Source: Oceanobacillus salinisoli
Lineage (GTDB): Bacteria > Bacillota > Bacilli > Bacillales > Amphibacillaceae
DNA length: 64,000 nt
NCBI RefSeq assembly: GCF_009733865.1
Contig: NZ_WOFB01000003.1
Coordinates: 62,001-126,000 of the forward strand
Direction: 5' to 3'
Positions within the stretch are counted from its first letter, which is position 1. The number at the start of each line of letters is the position of its first letter. Positions 53,852 through 63,900 of this stretch are shown one piece after another. Position numbers and translations under genes: made by a program. The notes below the pieces were generated by a model that ran no database searches, was not told where the DNA came from, and saw only the letters and a list, made by a program, of their open reading frames with translations.

Positions 53852-54430
53852 ATGAATCTACCAAATAAACTAACTTTATCAAGGATATTACTCATCCCAA
53901 TATTTATTTTACTCTTAAGTTTTCCTTTTAACTGGGGAGCATGGAATATCGGTGAAACAGAACTTCCAATTACGCATTTTATTACTGCGCTTATTTTTAT
54001 TATTGCTTCTGCAACGGATTGGGTGGACGGTTATTATGCACGGAAATATAACTTAGTGACCAATTTAGGGAAATTTTTAGATCCACTTGCAGATAAATTA
54101 CTTGTTTCAGCAGCTCTAATTCTTCTTATTGAAATAGGTTTTGCTCCAGCATGGGTAGTAATTATCATTATTAGCAGGGAGTTTGCTGTAACAGGTTTGC
54201 GACTAGTTGCGGCAGGTGAAGGTATTGTTTTAGCTGCCGGAAGCATGGGGAAAATCAAAACGGCTACACAAATGATTGCCATTGCTATCCTACTTTTACA
54301 TAATTTCCCTTTCTCCTATGTCGGCTTGCCTGTTGGTACGATTATGCTATATGTAGCATTGTTCTTCACGGTTTTATCTGGATTTGATTATTTTATAAAA
54401 AACTGGCATGTAATGAGGGATTCAAAATGA
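53852..54430 (+). CDS. pgsA: Phosphatidylglycerophosphate synthase PgsA
   Basis: PgsA transfers glycerol 3-phosphate to CDP-diacylglycerol, the committed step to phosphatidylglycerol. The 192-residue membrane protein has the CDP-alcohol phosphotransferase motif D-G-x2-A-R-x8-G-x3-D-x3-D in TDWVDGYYARK and LGKFLDPLADKLL, and about five membrane helices. ATG 53852 has GGAAGG upstream and matches the homologous MNLPNKLTLSR start. It uses the product of CdsA, encoded earlier in the window. The stop overlaps cinA by 4 bases. Confidence 0.96.
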   Translation: MNLPNKLTLSRILLIPIFILLLSFPFNWGAWNIGETELPITHFITALIFIIASATDWVDGYYARKYNLVTNLGKFLDPLADKLLVSAALILLIEIGFAPAWVVIIIISREFAVTGLRLVAAGEGIVLAAGSMGKIKTATQMIAIAILLLHNFPFSYVGLPVGTIMLYVALFFTVLSGFDYFIKNWHVMRDSK

Positions 54431-55677
54431 CAAAATCGTATAAAGCTGAGATTATAGCAGTCGGTACGGAATTGCTATTAGGGCAAATTGCTAACACCAA
54501 TGCACAATGGTTATCTGAAAAGCTTGCATTATCAGGTATAAATGTTTATCAGCATGGTGTTGTAGGTGATAACCTGCATCGTGTAAAGGAAGCATTTGAA
54601 CAAGCCCAAAACCGCTCAGATATTATACTCGTTACAGGTGGGCTTGGGCCAACTGAAGATGATTTAACAAGGGAAGCATTTCAACTTATGAGCAATCTGG
54701 AGCTTATGGAGCACGGGCCTTCCATGAAAAAAATTGAAGCTTTTTTTCAAAATCAAAATAAAATCATGACACCTAATAATAAAAAGCAAGCACGAGTGTT
54801 TAAGGGAAGCAGGGTGCTTTTTAACCAGCAAGGTATGGCCCCTGGCATGATTCTTTCTTATGAATCCAAAACTTGGATTTTCCTTCCAGGAGTACCGAGA
54901 GAAATGAAGAGTTTATTTACAAATGATGCTATGCCTTTTTTGCAGCAATTAACCGGAAATGAAGAACTGATTAAATCACTTGTATTAAAATTTACCGGTA
55001 TCGGGGAATCTGCATTAGAACATGAATTAAAAAGTCTCATTCAAGCACAGCAAAATCCAACCATAGCTCCTTTGGCACAGGAAGATGGTGTAGTTATTCG
55101 ACTAACTGCTAAGGAAAAGTCTGAAGAGCGGGCTGAAAAATTACTGGAGGAAACAAAACAACAAATTTTAAGTAGGGTTGGAGATTATTTTTTTGGCGAA
55201 AATGATGAAACGATTGAACAAAAGATTATTTCCTTACTAAATAAGAAGAAATATTATATTGCAGCTGCAGAAAGTTTAACAGGTGGGATGTTTACAGATA
55301 GACTCATTTCGGTGAGCGGTGCTTCTTCAGTATGTAGGGGTGGGATTATTTGTTATGATACGAAAGTGAAACAAGAAATATTAGGTGTTTCAAAAGAGAC
55401 GATTCAACATAAAGGAACTGTTAGCGAGGAATGTGCGCTGGAAATGGCAGAACAGGTTTCCAGTAAACTTCATGCGAACATTGGTATTAGCTTTACGGGA
55501 GTTGCAGGTCCAGAGCAAGTAGAAGGAAAAGACGTTGGTACCGTATATATCGCACTTGTAAGTAAAGAGGGGTTTAAACAGGTGGAGAAACTTATGTCTA
55601 TGGGTGATCGAAACACAATCAGAAAGAGAGCAACAATAAAAGGATTAGAAATTATTTTTAATTTCCTAAAATCGTAA
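54427..55677 (+). CDS. cinA: CinA, nicotinamide-nucleotide amidase/competence-damage protein
   Basis: A 416-residue two-domain protein. The N-terminal domain is MoCF-like (EIIAVGTELLLGQIANTNAQ, VTGGLGPTEDDLT), with ADP-ribose pyrophosphatase activity known in the family; the C-terminal domain (about 255-415) is the amidase with AAESLTGGMFTDRLI and SFTGVAGPEQ that deamidates NMN. In Bacillus cinA precedes recA and is partly co-expressed during competence and SOS. It overlaps pgsA (ATGA) and is separated from recA by 173 bases with a recA promoter. Confidence 0.94.
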   Translation: MTKSYKAEIIAVGTELLLGQIANTNAQWLSEKLALSGINVYQHGVVGDNLHRVKEAFEQAQNRSDIILVTGGLGPTEDDLTREAFQLMSNLELMEHGPSMKKIEAFFQNQNKIMTPNNKKQARVFKGSRVLFNQQGMAPGMILSYESKTWIFLPGVPREMKSLFTNDAMPFLQQLTGNEELIKSLVLKFTGIGESALEHELKSLIQAQQNPTIAPLAQEDGVVIRLTAKEKSEERAEKLLEETKQQILSRVGDYFFGENDETIEQKIISLLNKKKYYIAAAESLTGGMFTDRLISVSGASSVCRGGIICYDTKVKQEILGVSKETIQHKGTVSEECALEMAEQVSSKLHANIGISFTGVAGPEQVEGKDVGTVYIALVSKEGFKQVEKLMSMGDRNTIRKRATIKGLEIIFNFLKS

Positions 55678-55769
55678 AACGGCCATTTTTATTGGCTCAT
55701 TCTTGCATTTCCAGCTCGAAAAGGTAGTCTATAATTCATTTTTCGATTGTTTTGCTCTTCTAAAACATA

Positions 55770-55783
55770 AGAACGTTTATTCG
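55770..55783 (+). promoter_or_regulatory. Probable LexA (SOS) box of recA
   Basis: AGAACGTTTATTCG matches 11 of 14 positions of the Gram-positive SOS box CGAACRNRYGTTYG and lies just upstream of the recA -35 element, where LexA binds in Bacillus. Confidence 0.5.
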
Positions 55784-55791
55784 TTTTTTTC

Positions 55792-55820
55792 TTGGCAAAT
55801 GATGAAAAACAATGTATGAT
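55792..55820 (+). promoter_or_regulatory. Sigma-A promoter of recA
   Basis: TTGGCA (55792-55797), a 17-base spacer, and TATGAT (55815-55820), about 30 bases before the start codon. Confidence 0.7.
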
Positions 55821-55850
55821 GGTAGTAGTTAATTTAAGGAGGTAGTCTCG

Positions 55851-56885
<1,035 letters not shown>

Positions 56886-56911
56886 AAGTAGAAAAGAGTA
56901 GCATAGTTAAA

Positions 56912-56974
56912 GAAAAATCCGAACGATGATGCCAAATTCTTCCGTTAGAATTTCGAATCAGTTCGGATTTTTTT
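56912..56974 (+). terminator. Terminator after recA (repeat G, copy 2)
   Basis: AAAAATCCGAAC and GTTCGGATTTTTTT form the outer stem, with an inner AAATTC/GAATTT hairpin. The outer stem and layout match the sequence at 38794-38852. Confidence 0.85.
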
Positions 56975-57044
56975 AAGCCTGTTTTCTAACAAGGTTTGTA
57001 TTTTTTGTCACTAAATACATAAAATTCGAATTATTTTTTGATAA

Positions 57045-57115
57045 TGTTGGAGTGTTAACTACCGCTCTGGAAATTTGTGCTATTCAACTTTCTATCTGAG
57101 TGTGCTAATTGATGT
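57045..57115 (+). repeat. Repeat module A with its core deleted
   Basis: The left flank GTTGGAGTGTTAACTACCGC runs via CTGGAAAT directly into the right flank TTGTGCTATTCAAC and TATCTGAGTGTGCTAATTG. The roughly 100-base palindromic core between GGAAATACAC and GTGTATTTCC, present at 11505 and 59354, is missing. Confidence 0.65.
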
Positions 57116-57159
57116 TTGACTGGATTAGTGACCCAAAATAAAAGATACTTCGAAGCGAA

Positions 57160-57265
57160 TGCAAGCTGCTATCATCATTAGAACAAGTGAGAGCACCACG
57201 ATTATGAATTTTCATTAGCTCGAAGTTTATATCAATTCATAACACAAACTTTGCAAAAAAGCCTT
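57160..57265 (+). repeat. Repeat module B, right-flank fragment
   Basis: GAAGCGAATGCAAGCTGC, ATCATCATTAGAACAAGTG and AGAGCACCACGATTATG, then CGAAGTTTATATCAATTCAT and a TAACACAAACTTTGC tail match the right flank of B at 59.8-59.9 kb. It lies 50 bases after the core-less A fragment in the order seen elsewhere. Confidence 0.65.
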
Positions 57266-57271
57266 TTATTA

Positions 57272-57394
57272 TGTAAGAAAGACCCCAACTTCAAGAATGA
57301 TAAGTGGGGGACAGCAGCGAGTAAACTCCTGATTCGTTTAATCCTAACCATCAGAGGGAGATGAGAGTACCCCTTAGATTCACTTTATCTTACA
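57272..57394. repeat. 123-bp stretch bounded by TGTAAGA/TCTTACA with internal hairpins
   Basis: TGTAAGA (57272-57278) and TCTTACA (57388-57394) are perfect complements. Inside, CCCCAACTT (57283-57291) can pair with AAGTGGGGG (57302-57310), and CTCCTGAT with ATCAGAGGGAG. The segment is unlike its AT-rich surroundings and could be a small structured RNA or the end of a decayed mobile element. No coding sequence is present. Confidence 0.45.
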
Positions 57395-57470
57395 ATAGCA
57401 ATTCAGCTTTGCTTAAGCTATATATCAATAAACGAGGGTTTTTCTTTTATTATTCTTCTGTGACGTTTTC

Positions 57471-57499
57471 TTGACATTTGCAATACAGACAATTACAAT
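57471..57499 (+). promoter_or_regulatory. Sigma-A promoter of rny
   Basis: TTGACA (57471-57476), a 17-base spacer, and TACAAT (57494-57499). A further TATAAT at 57508-57513 lacks a matching -35. Confidence 0.6.
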
Positions 57500-57609
57500 T
57501 GAGATTGTATAATTTTATAATTTTTATAAGATCAATTGTTAGATTATGCACCTAAATGTTACATGCCGACAATATGTATGAAAAACCTATGGCAATAGGA
57601 GGTGAAATG

Positions 57610-59172
57610 ATGGACCTTATTTATGTAATCATCTCCATTTTGCTTACTCTGATCGTCGGTATTGTTGTTGGTTATCTGATACGTAAATCTATTGCAGAAG
57701 CTAAAATTTCTAGTGCGGAAAACTTAGCAAAACAAATTGTAGAGGAAGCACGTCGAAATGCGGAAGCCTCTAAAAAGGAGGCGCTTCTTGAGGCGAAAGA
57801 TGAAAATCATAAACTTCGCCAGCAAACAGAAGACGAATTGCGGGAACGTCGTATGGAAGTGCAGAAGCAAGAAAATCGTCTGTTGCAAAAAGAAGAAAGT
57901 CTTGACAGAAAAAGTGAAACCTTAGACAAGCGTGAACTGTTGTTAGAGAATAAAGAACAATCACTAGCAGAAAAACAACAACAAATTGAAGAAATGAAAA
58001 GCAAAGTGGAAGCTATGAAAGAAAAGCAGCAAACGGAGCTTGAGCGCATTTCTGGGTATACAACGGACCAAGCGAAACAGATTATTTTAGAGCGAATTGA
58101 AAACGATGTAAAACATGATTCAGCAGTTATGATTAAAGAAGCAGAGAATCGTGTGAAAGAAGAAGCAGATAAAAAAGCCAAAAGTATTTTATCACTTGCT
58201 TTACAGCGGTGTGCCGCAGACCACGTTACTGAAACAACCGTATCTGTTGTAAACCTACCAAATGATGAGATGAAAGGTCGTATTATTGGGCGTGAAGGCC
58301 GTAATATACGTACACTCGAGACGTTAACGGGGATAGATTTAATTATCGATGATACACCGGAAGCAGTTGTTTTATCTGGTTTTGATCCAATTCGAAGAGA
58401 GATCGCTCGTATTGCATTAGAGAAACTTGTTCAGGATGGTCGAATTCACCCGGCTAGAATTGAAGAAATGGTGGATAAGGCTAGACGTGAAGTTGATGAA
58501 TATATACGTGAAGTTGGAGAAGAAACAACATTTGAGGTTGGTGTACATGGTCTACATCCGGACTTGGTAAAAATACTTGGACGTCTAAAATATCGTACAA
58601 GCTATGGTCAAAATGTGTTGAAGCATTCCACAGAGGTTGCGTATCTCTCAGGTTTACTTGCTGCTGAATTAGGCGAAGATGTAACGTTAGCGAGAAGAGC
58701 GGGACTGCTTCATGACATTGGAAAAGCAATTGACCACGAAGTAGAAGGCAGTCACGTAGAAATTGGTAAAGAATTAGCAATCAAGTATAAAGAACATCCG
58801 GTTGTCATTAATTCGATTGCTTCCCACCACGGTGATGAAGAAGCTACTTCAATAATATCTGTACTCGTAGCAGCTGCTGATGCATTATCTGCAGCAAGGC
58901 CTGGTGCCAGAAGTGAAACACTGGAAAACTATATCAAGAGATTAGAGAAGTTAGAAGAAATCTCCGAATCATTTGAAGGTGTTGAAAAGTCCTTTGCTAT
59001 TCAGGCAGGACGGGAAATTCGAATTATGGTAAAACCTGATGAAATTGATGATTTGGAATCTGTACGTGTTGCCAGAGAAATTCGGAAACGGATTGAAAAC
59101 GAATTAGATTATCCTGGCCACATTAAAGTAACTGTAATCAGAGAAACAAGATCAGTAGAATATGCAAAATAA
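57610..59172 (+). CDS. rny: Ribonuclease Y
   Basis: RNase Y is the membrane-bound endoribonuclease that starts mRNA decay in Bacillus. The 520-residue protein has an N-terminal membrane helix (about 4-26), a long coiled coil (about 30-200), a KH domain with [13 protein letters not shown] (GxxG), and an HD domain with the His-Asp pair in [13 protein letters not shown] chose ATG 57610, 6 bases from AGGAGGT (57597-57603); the adjacent ATG 57607 is only 3 bases from it. The preceding 724-base gap contains repeats and a sigma-A promoter. Confidence 0.97.
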   Translation: MDLIYVIISILLTLIVGIVVGYLIRKSIAEAKISSAENLAKQIVEEARRNAEASKKEALLEAKDENHKLRQQTEDELRERRMEVQKQENRLLQKEESLDRKSETLDKRELLLENKEQSLAEKQQQIEEMKSKVEAMKEKQQTELERISGYTTDQAKQIILERIENDVKHDSAVMIKEAENRVKEEADKKAKSILSLALQRCAADHVTETTVSVVNLPNDEMKGRIIGREGRNIRTLETLTGIDLIIDDTPEAVVLSGFDPIRREIARIALEKLVQDGRIHPARIEEMVDKARREVDEYIREVGEETTFEVGVHGLHPDLVKILGRLKYRTSYGQNVLKHSTEVAYLSGLLAAELGEDVTLARRAGLLHDIGKAIDHEVEGSHVEIGKELAIKYKEHPVVINSIASHHGDEEATSIISVLVAAADALSAARPGARSETLENYIKRLEKLEEISESFEGVEKSFAIQAGREIRIMVKPDEIDDLESVRVAREIRKRIENELDYPGHIKVTVIRETRSVEYAK

Positions 59173-59176
59173 AGTA

Positions 59177-59214
59177 AACAAAAGTAGTCTAATTGACTGC
59201 TTTTGTTTTTTTAG
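59177..59214 (+). terminator. Intrinsic terminator after rny
   Basis: ACAAAAGTAGTC, a short loop, and GACTGCTTTTGT, then TTTTTT. Confidence 0.88.
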
Positions 59215-59251
59215 GTCTTTTTACTAACACTGCTTTCTAAACTATTAGAAA

Positions 59252-59318
59252 TGCGGTTACTCGTCTCACCGAAAAGATTTGTTGCGTTTTGTGAGCAAAT
59301 ATAATTTCACAGTTGATA
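59252..59318 (+). repeat. Repeat module C, copy 2
   Basis: GCGGTTACTCGTCTCACCG, AAAAGATTTGTTGCGTTTT and GTGAGCAAATATA, close to copy 1 at 11408. Module A follows about 30 bases later, as in the first locus. Confidence 0.55.
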
Positions 59319-59344
59319 TAAATTGCTGATTAATTTAATTACAG

Positions 59345-59515
59345 GTACTATGATCGCTCCGGAAATACACTACGCTTTCCGTGGGCGACTGGTGATCCTC
59401 CTCGCGCTGCCTTCTTTAGGGGGCTCACCGATGCCTCTTTTCACACAGGAGTCTCCGTGTATTTCCTCCGCTGGTTTTGTGCTATTCTACTTTTATCTGA
59501 GTGTTGCTAATCGGG
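59345..59515 (+). repeat. Repeat module A, copy 2 (full)
   Basis: CGCTCCGGAAATACACTACG at the left, GTGTATTTCCTCCGC at the right, enclosing GGTGATCC/GGCTCACC pairing. The right flank TTATCTGAGTGTTGCTAATC matches copy 1. An open frame through it (59323-59526) is a repeat by-product. Confidence 0.75.
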
Positions 59516-59630
59516 GTAATGATTGAATCTGAGAGCAGTTTATTTCTCTATATAACTCTCACTTCAAGTAAAAAGAAACTTATCATACGTCTCTTTTATA
59601 AGTTATAGCTATACATGAATCAGAAAACAA

Positions 59631-59915
59631 ATACTAGCGTAGGCAGAATACGTAGACTCCTCGAAAATAAAAATCGATTTTCTTCGTGCGATGTAGAGCT
59701 ACGGTTCGCGTTCCTTGTCCTGTGGGAATAGCACGTTCCAGACCTTAGCAGCGGCAAACTTTCCGCGAGGAGGCTTTAGGTCGTGCCCACGAACCGTAAG
59801 TATTCTGCCGGAGTGAATGCATACATGCTACCATCATTAGGACAAGCGAGAGAATCATGATATGAATTTTCGTTAGTCAGGAGTTTATATAAATTTCATA
59901 ACAACAAACCTTGCG
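59631..59915 (+). repeat. Repeat module B, full copy with long right flank
   Basis: Begins ATACTAGCGTAGGCAGAATA and reaches GTAAGTATTCTGCCGGAG (complement of the left end). The inner stem ACGGTTCG/CGAACCGT is perfect and GCACG...ACCT pairs with AGGT..CGTGC. The right flank continues through ATCATTAGGACAAGCGAGAG, GGAGTTTATATAAATTTC and ATAACAACAAACCTTGC. The whole C-A-B series fills the 860-base gap between rny and ymdB. Confidence 0.75.
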
Positions 59916-60032
59916 AAAAGAGCTTTTTTATACACCAGGAAAGGAAAATATACAAATATGGCTTTTAAATTTTGACATGGAAATTCCATTATGGAAAACT
60001 ATAAGTATTATATGAGATAGGATGATTAATTG

Positions 60033-60830
60033 ATGAAGATATTGTTTATTGGAGATGTCGTAGGTTCACCAGGGAGAGATATGGTAAAAGAGTATTTACC
60101 TAAGCTAAAAGAAAAATATCGCCCCAATTTAACGATTATTAATGGAGAAAATGCCGCAGCAGGTAAAGGGATTACGGAAAAAATTTATAAACAATTTATG
60201 GATTGGGGTGCCCAAGCCATAACGATGGGAAATCACACTTGGGATAAAAAAGAAATATTTGAATTTATTGACGGTGCTAAAAACATGATACGTCCTGCTA
60301 ACTTTCCTAAAGGCACGCCTGGAAAGGGAATTGTTTACATAAATGTTAATGGAGCCGAAGTTGCGATTATTAATTTACAGGGAAGAACTTTTCTGCCAGC
60401 CATTGATGATCCTTTTATTAAAGTGGATGAATTAATAGAAGAAGCGAAAAAGCGGACCAACATTATTTTTGTAGATTTCCATGCAGAGGCAACAAGTGAA
60501 AAACAGGCCTTTGGCTGGTATGTTGATGGGCGTGTAAGCTCTGTTGTTGGTACACATACACATACACAAACCGCAGATGAACGCATTTTACCCAAGGGTA
60601 CCGCATATATTACTGATGTAGGTATGACTGGTCCATATGATGGCATTTTAGGGGTGGAAAGAGATGCGGTGATAAAACGTTTTTTAACATCACTGCCTGT
60701 TCGCTTTGAAGTCCCCAAAGATGGAAGAACACAGTTGGGGGCAGTGCTGGTTACTGTTGACAATCAGAGTGGGAAAGCAACAAAGGTAGAACGAATATTG
60801 ATTAACGATGATCATCCGTTCTTCAGTTAA
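60033..60830 (+). CDS. ymdB: Metallophosphoesterase YmdB
   Basis: YmdB is a cyclic-nucleotide phosphodiesterase-type metallophosphoesterase that in B. subtilis affects biofilm and motility decisions. The 265-residue protein carries metal-binding motifs FIGDVVGSPGRDM, NGENAAAGKG, MGNHTWDKKE, FVDFHAEATSEK and VVGTHTHTQTAD. I chose ATG 60033 (homologous MKILFIGD start); the preceding TTG is in frame but gives a less typical start. GATAGGATG is the likely ribosome site. The rny-ymdB pair is conserved, but here 860 bases of repeats separate them. Confidence 0.95.
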   Translation: MKILFIGDVVGSPGRDMVKEYLPKLKEKYRPNLTIINGENAAAGKGITEKIYKQFMDWGAQAITMGNHTWDKKEIFEFIDGAKNMIRPANFPKGTPGKGIVYINVNGAEVAIINLQGRTFLPAIDDPFIKVDELIEEAKKRTNIIFVDFHAEATSEKQAFGWYVDGRVSSVVGTHTHTQTADERILPKGTAYITDVGMTGPYDGILGVERDAVIKRFLTSLPVRFEVPKDGRTQLGAVLVTVDNQSGKATKVERILINDDHPFFS

Positions 60831-60943
60831 TGAAAAATCATTCTTTTAAAGCTGGTAATATTAGCCGCTTCTGAATTTGGTCCTATATGCTTTCCATTGA
60901 TTTTAAGAGAAAAATAAAAAATGGCTGTTTTGTAAAAGACTAC

Positions 60944-61062
60944 GGACTGTCGTTACTCGTCTCCGAAAAAATTGGTTGTTTTTGACGAAGAATACATATA
61001 CAGCGAACTAATGAAAATTCTTATCGTGGCACTCACTTGTTATTTACAGTCAGAGTCAGTTA
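60944..61062. repeat. Degenerate C module and reversed B right-flank fragment
   Basis: GTCGTTACTCGTCTCCGAAA and TTGGTTGTTTTTGACG resemble module C on the + strand. The next stretch, AACTAATGAAAATTCTTATC and GTGGCACTCACTTGTT, is the complement of the B right flank. It occupies part of the 423-base gap between ymdB and spoVS; I see nothing else in that gap except the spoVS promoter. Confidence 0.5.
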
Positions 61063-61152
61063 ATCACCTGATAAAGTAAAGAAATTGCATTATTTTTTAT
61101 GTGAACAACATGTCCAGAAGTCCATACATCAGGTTTTCCTTAGTCCGATTTA

Positions 61153-61181
61153 TTGAATCTTATGAAAAATTGATGCATAAT
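61153..61181 (+). promoter_or_regulatory. Sigma-A-like promoter of spoVS
   Basis: TTGAAT (61153-61158), a 17-base spacer, and CATAAT (61176-61181) about 70 bases before spoVS. In B. subtilis spoVS is under sigma-H; I could not fit a sigma-H motif with correct spacing here. Confidence 0.5.
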
Positions 61182-61253
61182 AGGGAATAAGCTAACATCT
61201 CCAAGAATATAGTAGCAATAGAACTACAATAGCAAATGAAGGAGGTACTAGTC

Positions 61254-61514
61254 ATGGAAGTATTAAAGGTTTCAGCGAAATCAAGTCCAAATTCAGTAGC
61301 AGGTGCACTTGCGAATGTTTTACGTGAACGTGGTACAGCGGAGATTCAGGCGATTGGGGCAGGTGCGCTAAACCAGGCTGTGAAAGCTGTTGCTATAGCT
61401 AGAGGATTTGTAGCACCTAGTGGAGTGGATCTAATTTGTATCCCGGCCTTTACAGATATTATGATTGATAATGAAGAAAGAACAGCAATTAAATTGATTG
61501 TTGAGCCTAGATAA
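61254..61514 (+). CDS. spoVS: Stage V sporulation protein S
   Basis: An 86-residue Alba-like protein, exactly the family length and highly conserved: MEVLKVSAKSSPNSVAGALA, AEIQAIGAGALNQAVKAVAI, then PAFTDIMIDNEERTAI. SpoVS affects spore coat and cortex steps and septation, likely by binding nucleic acid. ATG 61254 lies after AAGGAGGT by about 7 bases; the longer frame starts before this site. A terminator follows. tdh and kbl, which lie next in B. subtilis, are absent. Confidence 0.97.
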   Translation: MEVLKVSAKSSPNSVAGALANVLRERGTAEIQAIGAGALNQAVKAVAIARGFVAPSGVDLICIPAFTDIMIDNEERTAIKLIVEPR

Positions 61515-61525
61515 TATGGATGATT

Positions 61526-61560
61526 AAAGCCTTCCTATACAGATAGGGAAGGTTTTTATT
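61526..61560 (+). terminator. Intrinsic terminator after spoVS
   Basis: GCCTTCCTAT, an ACAG loop, and ATAGGGAAGG, then TTTTTATT. Confidence 0.88.
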
Positions 61561-61658
61561 TGCTCATCTTCGTTTTTATTGTTAAATTTAAGTATGATGG
61601 TTATACTGTAAAATTGAAAAACTTATACATATAGAATGCTTTAGAAAGGAGTTTAGCA

Positions 61659-63233
61659 ATGAATGAAGAGCAACGAAAGGAACAGTCACAAATTAAACAA
61701 GTAGATTCTATAAATGATAGAAATAAAGGGAATTTCAATCGCATAAAAGAAACTTCCAGCGAGGAAATGATAGCGAAATATTTTCATACTAGTTATCAGC
61801 CGCCTGACATAAAAAAAGCAAGAAAACGATATAAAGAAGACGTAAAATTCCATTATGATTTTTCCGTTCCAGATGATATGAAGTCCATTGGAGAAGGGAA
61901 AAAATTTCTGATTCGTACATATGGATGTCAGATGAATGAGCATGATACAGAAGTTATGGCAGGAATCTTACAAGATTTAGGGTATGAATCTACTTCTGAT
62001 ACAAATGAAGCAGATATTATCCTATTAAACACGTGCGCAATCCGTGAAAATGCTGAAAACAAAGTGTTTGGGGAAATTGGCCATTTAAAACCGCTTAAAC
62101 TGGAAAAACCCGATTTAATTCTCGGAGTTTGTGGGTGTATGTCACAGGAAGAATCTGTCGTAAACCGAATTATGAAAAAACATCCACATGTTGATTTAAT
62201 ATTCGGAACGCATAATATTCATCGTCTTCCGGAATTAGTGAAGGGCGCCATGTTTGGTAAAGAACAGGTTGTGGAAGTATGGTCAAAAGAAGGTGATATC
62301 ATTGAAAACCTTCCAAAAGCAAGAAAAGGGAAAATTAAAGCATGGGTTAATATTATGTATGGCTGTGACAAATTCTGTACCTATTGTATTGTCCCAATGA
62401 CACGCGGGAAAGAAAGAAGCCGCCGACCAGAAGATATTATTCAGGAAGTACGGCACTTAGTTGCACAAGGATACCAGGAAGTAACATTACTTGGTCAAAA
62501 CGTAAATGCCTATGGTAAGGATTTGGAAGGCATGGATTATACATTTGGTGACTTAATGAATGACATCCATAAGATTGATATCCCAAGAGTCCGGTTTACT
62601 ACTTCCCACCCAAGAGATTTCGATGATCATTTAATTGAAGTGCTGTCACAGGGAGGTAATCTTCTTGATCATATTCATCTTCCGGTTCAATCAGGAAGTA
62701 GTGAAATATTAAAGAAAATGAATCGCAAATATACAAGAGAAGAGTATTTGGAATTAGTGCGTAAAATCCGCAAAGCTATCCCAAATGTAACACTAACAAC
62801 GGATATTATCGTTGGATTCCCTAATGAAACAGAAGAGCAGTTTGAGGAAACGATGTCATTAGTAGAAGAAGTGGGATTTGAATCAGCTTATACGTTTATT
62901 TATTCACCTCGTGAAGGAACACCTGCAGCACGTAAAAAAGATGATGTACCTGAAGAAGTGAAGAAACAACGACTCTACCGTTTAAATGAATTAGTAAATA
63001 AACAGTCTGCAGAATCGATGAAACAATATAAAGATAAAGTAGTAAAAGTTCTCGTTGAGGGTGAAAGTAAAAAAGACCCTGATATATTGGCAGGATATAC
63101 AGAAAAGAATAAATTAGTAAACTTTAAAGGTCCTAAATCGTCAATCGGAAAAATTGTTGATGTAAAAATTACCGAAGCAAAAACATGGTCATTAGATGGC
63201 ATAATGGTGGAAAATACAATCGAGGTGAACTAA
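61659..63233 (+). CDS. miaB: tRNA methylthiotransferase MiaB
   Basis: MiaB adds a methylthio group to i6A37 of tRNAs using radical SAM chemistry. The 524-residue protein has an N-terminal UPF0004 domain with cluster cysteines in [20 protein letters not shown] and [10 protein letters not shown], the radical SAM triad C-x3-C-x2-C in [13 protein letters not shown], and a C-terminal TRAM domain (about 450-515). The first 65 residues are a charged extension usual in Bacillus. ATG 61659 follows AAAGGAG. It ends 1 base before ymcA, so they form an operon. Confidence 0.97.
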   Translation: MNEEQRKEQSQIKQVDSINDRNKGNFNRIKETSSEEMIAKYFHTSYQPPDIKKARKRYKEDVKFHYDFSVPDDMKSIGEGKKFLIRTYGCQMNEHDTEVMAGILQDLGYESTSDTNEADIILLNTCAIRENAENKVFGEIGHLKPLKLEKPDLILGVCGCMSQEESVVNRIMKKHPHVDLIFGTHNIHRLPELVKGAMFGKEQVVEVWSKEGDIIENLPKARKGKIKAWVNIMYGCDKFCTYCIVPMTRGKERSRRPEDIIQEVRHLVAQGYQEVTLLGQNVNAYGKDLEGMDYTFGDLMNDIHKIDIPRVRFTTSHPRDFDDHLIEVLSQGGNLLDHIHLPVQSGSSEILKKMNRKYTREEYLELVRKIRKAIPNVTLTTDIIVGFPNETEEQFEETMSLVEEVGFESAYTFIYSPREGTPAARKKDDVPEEVKKQRLYRLNELVNKQSAESMKQYKDKVVKVLVEGESKKDPDILAGYTEKNKLVNFKGPKSSIGKIVDVKITEAKTWSLDGIMVENTIEVN

Positions 63234-63234
63234 T

Positions 63235-63663
63235 ATGGCTACGTATTCACGCAAAGATGTTCTGGATGAGGCAAAGAAATTAGCAGAAATGCTTTCCAGT
63301 ACAGAAGAAATCGATCGTTTTAAACAAGTCGAAGCAAAACTTAATGAAAATCAGAAAGTACAGAAATTAATTCAAAAAATTAAGACCTTGCAAAAACAGG
63401 CAGTAAATTTCCAAGCATATGGAAAACAAGAAGCGTTAAAGAAGATTGAAGATGAAATTGAGCGGCTGCAGAATGAAATTGATGAAATTCCGGTTGTCCA
63501 GGAGTTTAAAGAGACTCAAATCGTCGTAAATGATGTATTGCAGCTCGTTTCTGGAACAATCGCAAGGGAAGTAACGAACCATGTTATTGAGTCGACTGGT
63601 GGAGATATATTATCAGGGGAAACTGGTTCGAAAGCAAAGAATAAAGCAGGCTGCTCCCATTAA
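63235..63663 (+). CDS. ymcA: RicA/YmcA regulatory protein
   Basis: A 142-residue helical protein of the YlbF/YmcA family. With RicF and RicT it forms a complex that binds RNase Y and directs mRNA processing, and affects sporulation, competence and biofilm formation. The core AEMLSSTEEIDRFKQVEAKL and LQKQAVNFQAYGKQEALK are typical; the lone Cys in the C-terminal AGCSH fits the known cluster-binding tail. It starts 1 base after miaB and ends in a long bidirectional terminator. RNase Y itself is encoded 4 kb upstream. Confidence 0.93.
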   Translation: MATYSRKDVLDEAKKLAEMLSSTEEIDRFKQVEAKLNENQKVQKLIQKIKTLQKQAVNFQAYGKQEALKKIEDEIERLQNEIDEIPVVQEFKETQIVVNDVLQLVSGTIAREVTNHVIESTGGDILSGETGSKAKNKAGCSH

Positions 63664-63668
63664 TCTTT

Positions 63669-63711
63669 AAAATAGCCAGGTGAAAATAGTTCTTTCACCT
63701 GGCTATTTTAA
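63669..63711. terminator. Bidirectional terminator after ymcA
   Basis: AAAATAGCCAGGTGAAA pairs with TTTCACCTGGCTATTTT, a stem of about 17 bp with A and T tracts at both sides. Confidence 0.9.
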
Positions 63712-63841
63712 TGGAACAATCTATGGGAAATTCCTCATATAATAAAATAAATAAAATTCTCCTAATTATTCTATTCTCTCTGTAACAACGCTCAGTCAAA
63801 TAATATGTAATGATTCCCCCTTTTTTCGTAAATAGCTATGC

Positions 63842-63869
63842 ACTTTAGGTATTTGTCTTGCATAAAATG
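63842..63869 (+). promoter_or_regulatory. Sigma-K-like promoter of cotE
   Basis: AC (63842-63843), 17 bases, and CATAAAATG (63861-63869) fit the sigma-K pattern AC-N16/17-CATANNNTA with one mismatch. cotE is known to have sigma-E and sigma-K promoters; I did not find a good sigma-E motif. Confidence 0.45.
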
Positions 63870-63900
63870 ACTATGAAAAAAGAGGAGGTAAAAGTAATTA

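Noticed and set aside
57471-57513. Promoter made of TTGACA (57471) and TATAAT (57508)
   Set aside because: The spacing of 31 bases is too long; the TTGACA-N17-TACAAT pairing is preferred.
59323-59526. 67-codon open frame between rny and ymdB
   Set aside because: Lies entirely in repeat module A, no ribosome site, and not preserved in the copy at 11.5 kb.
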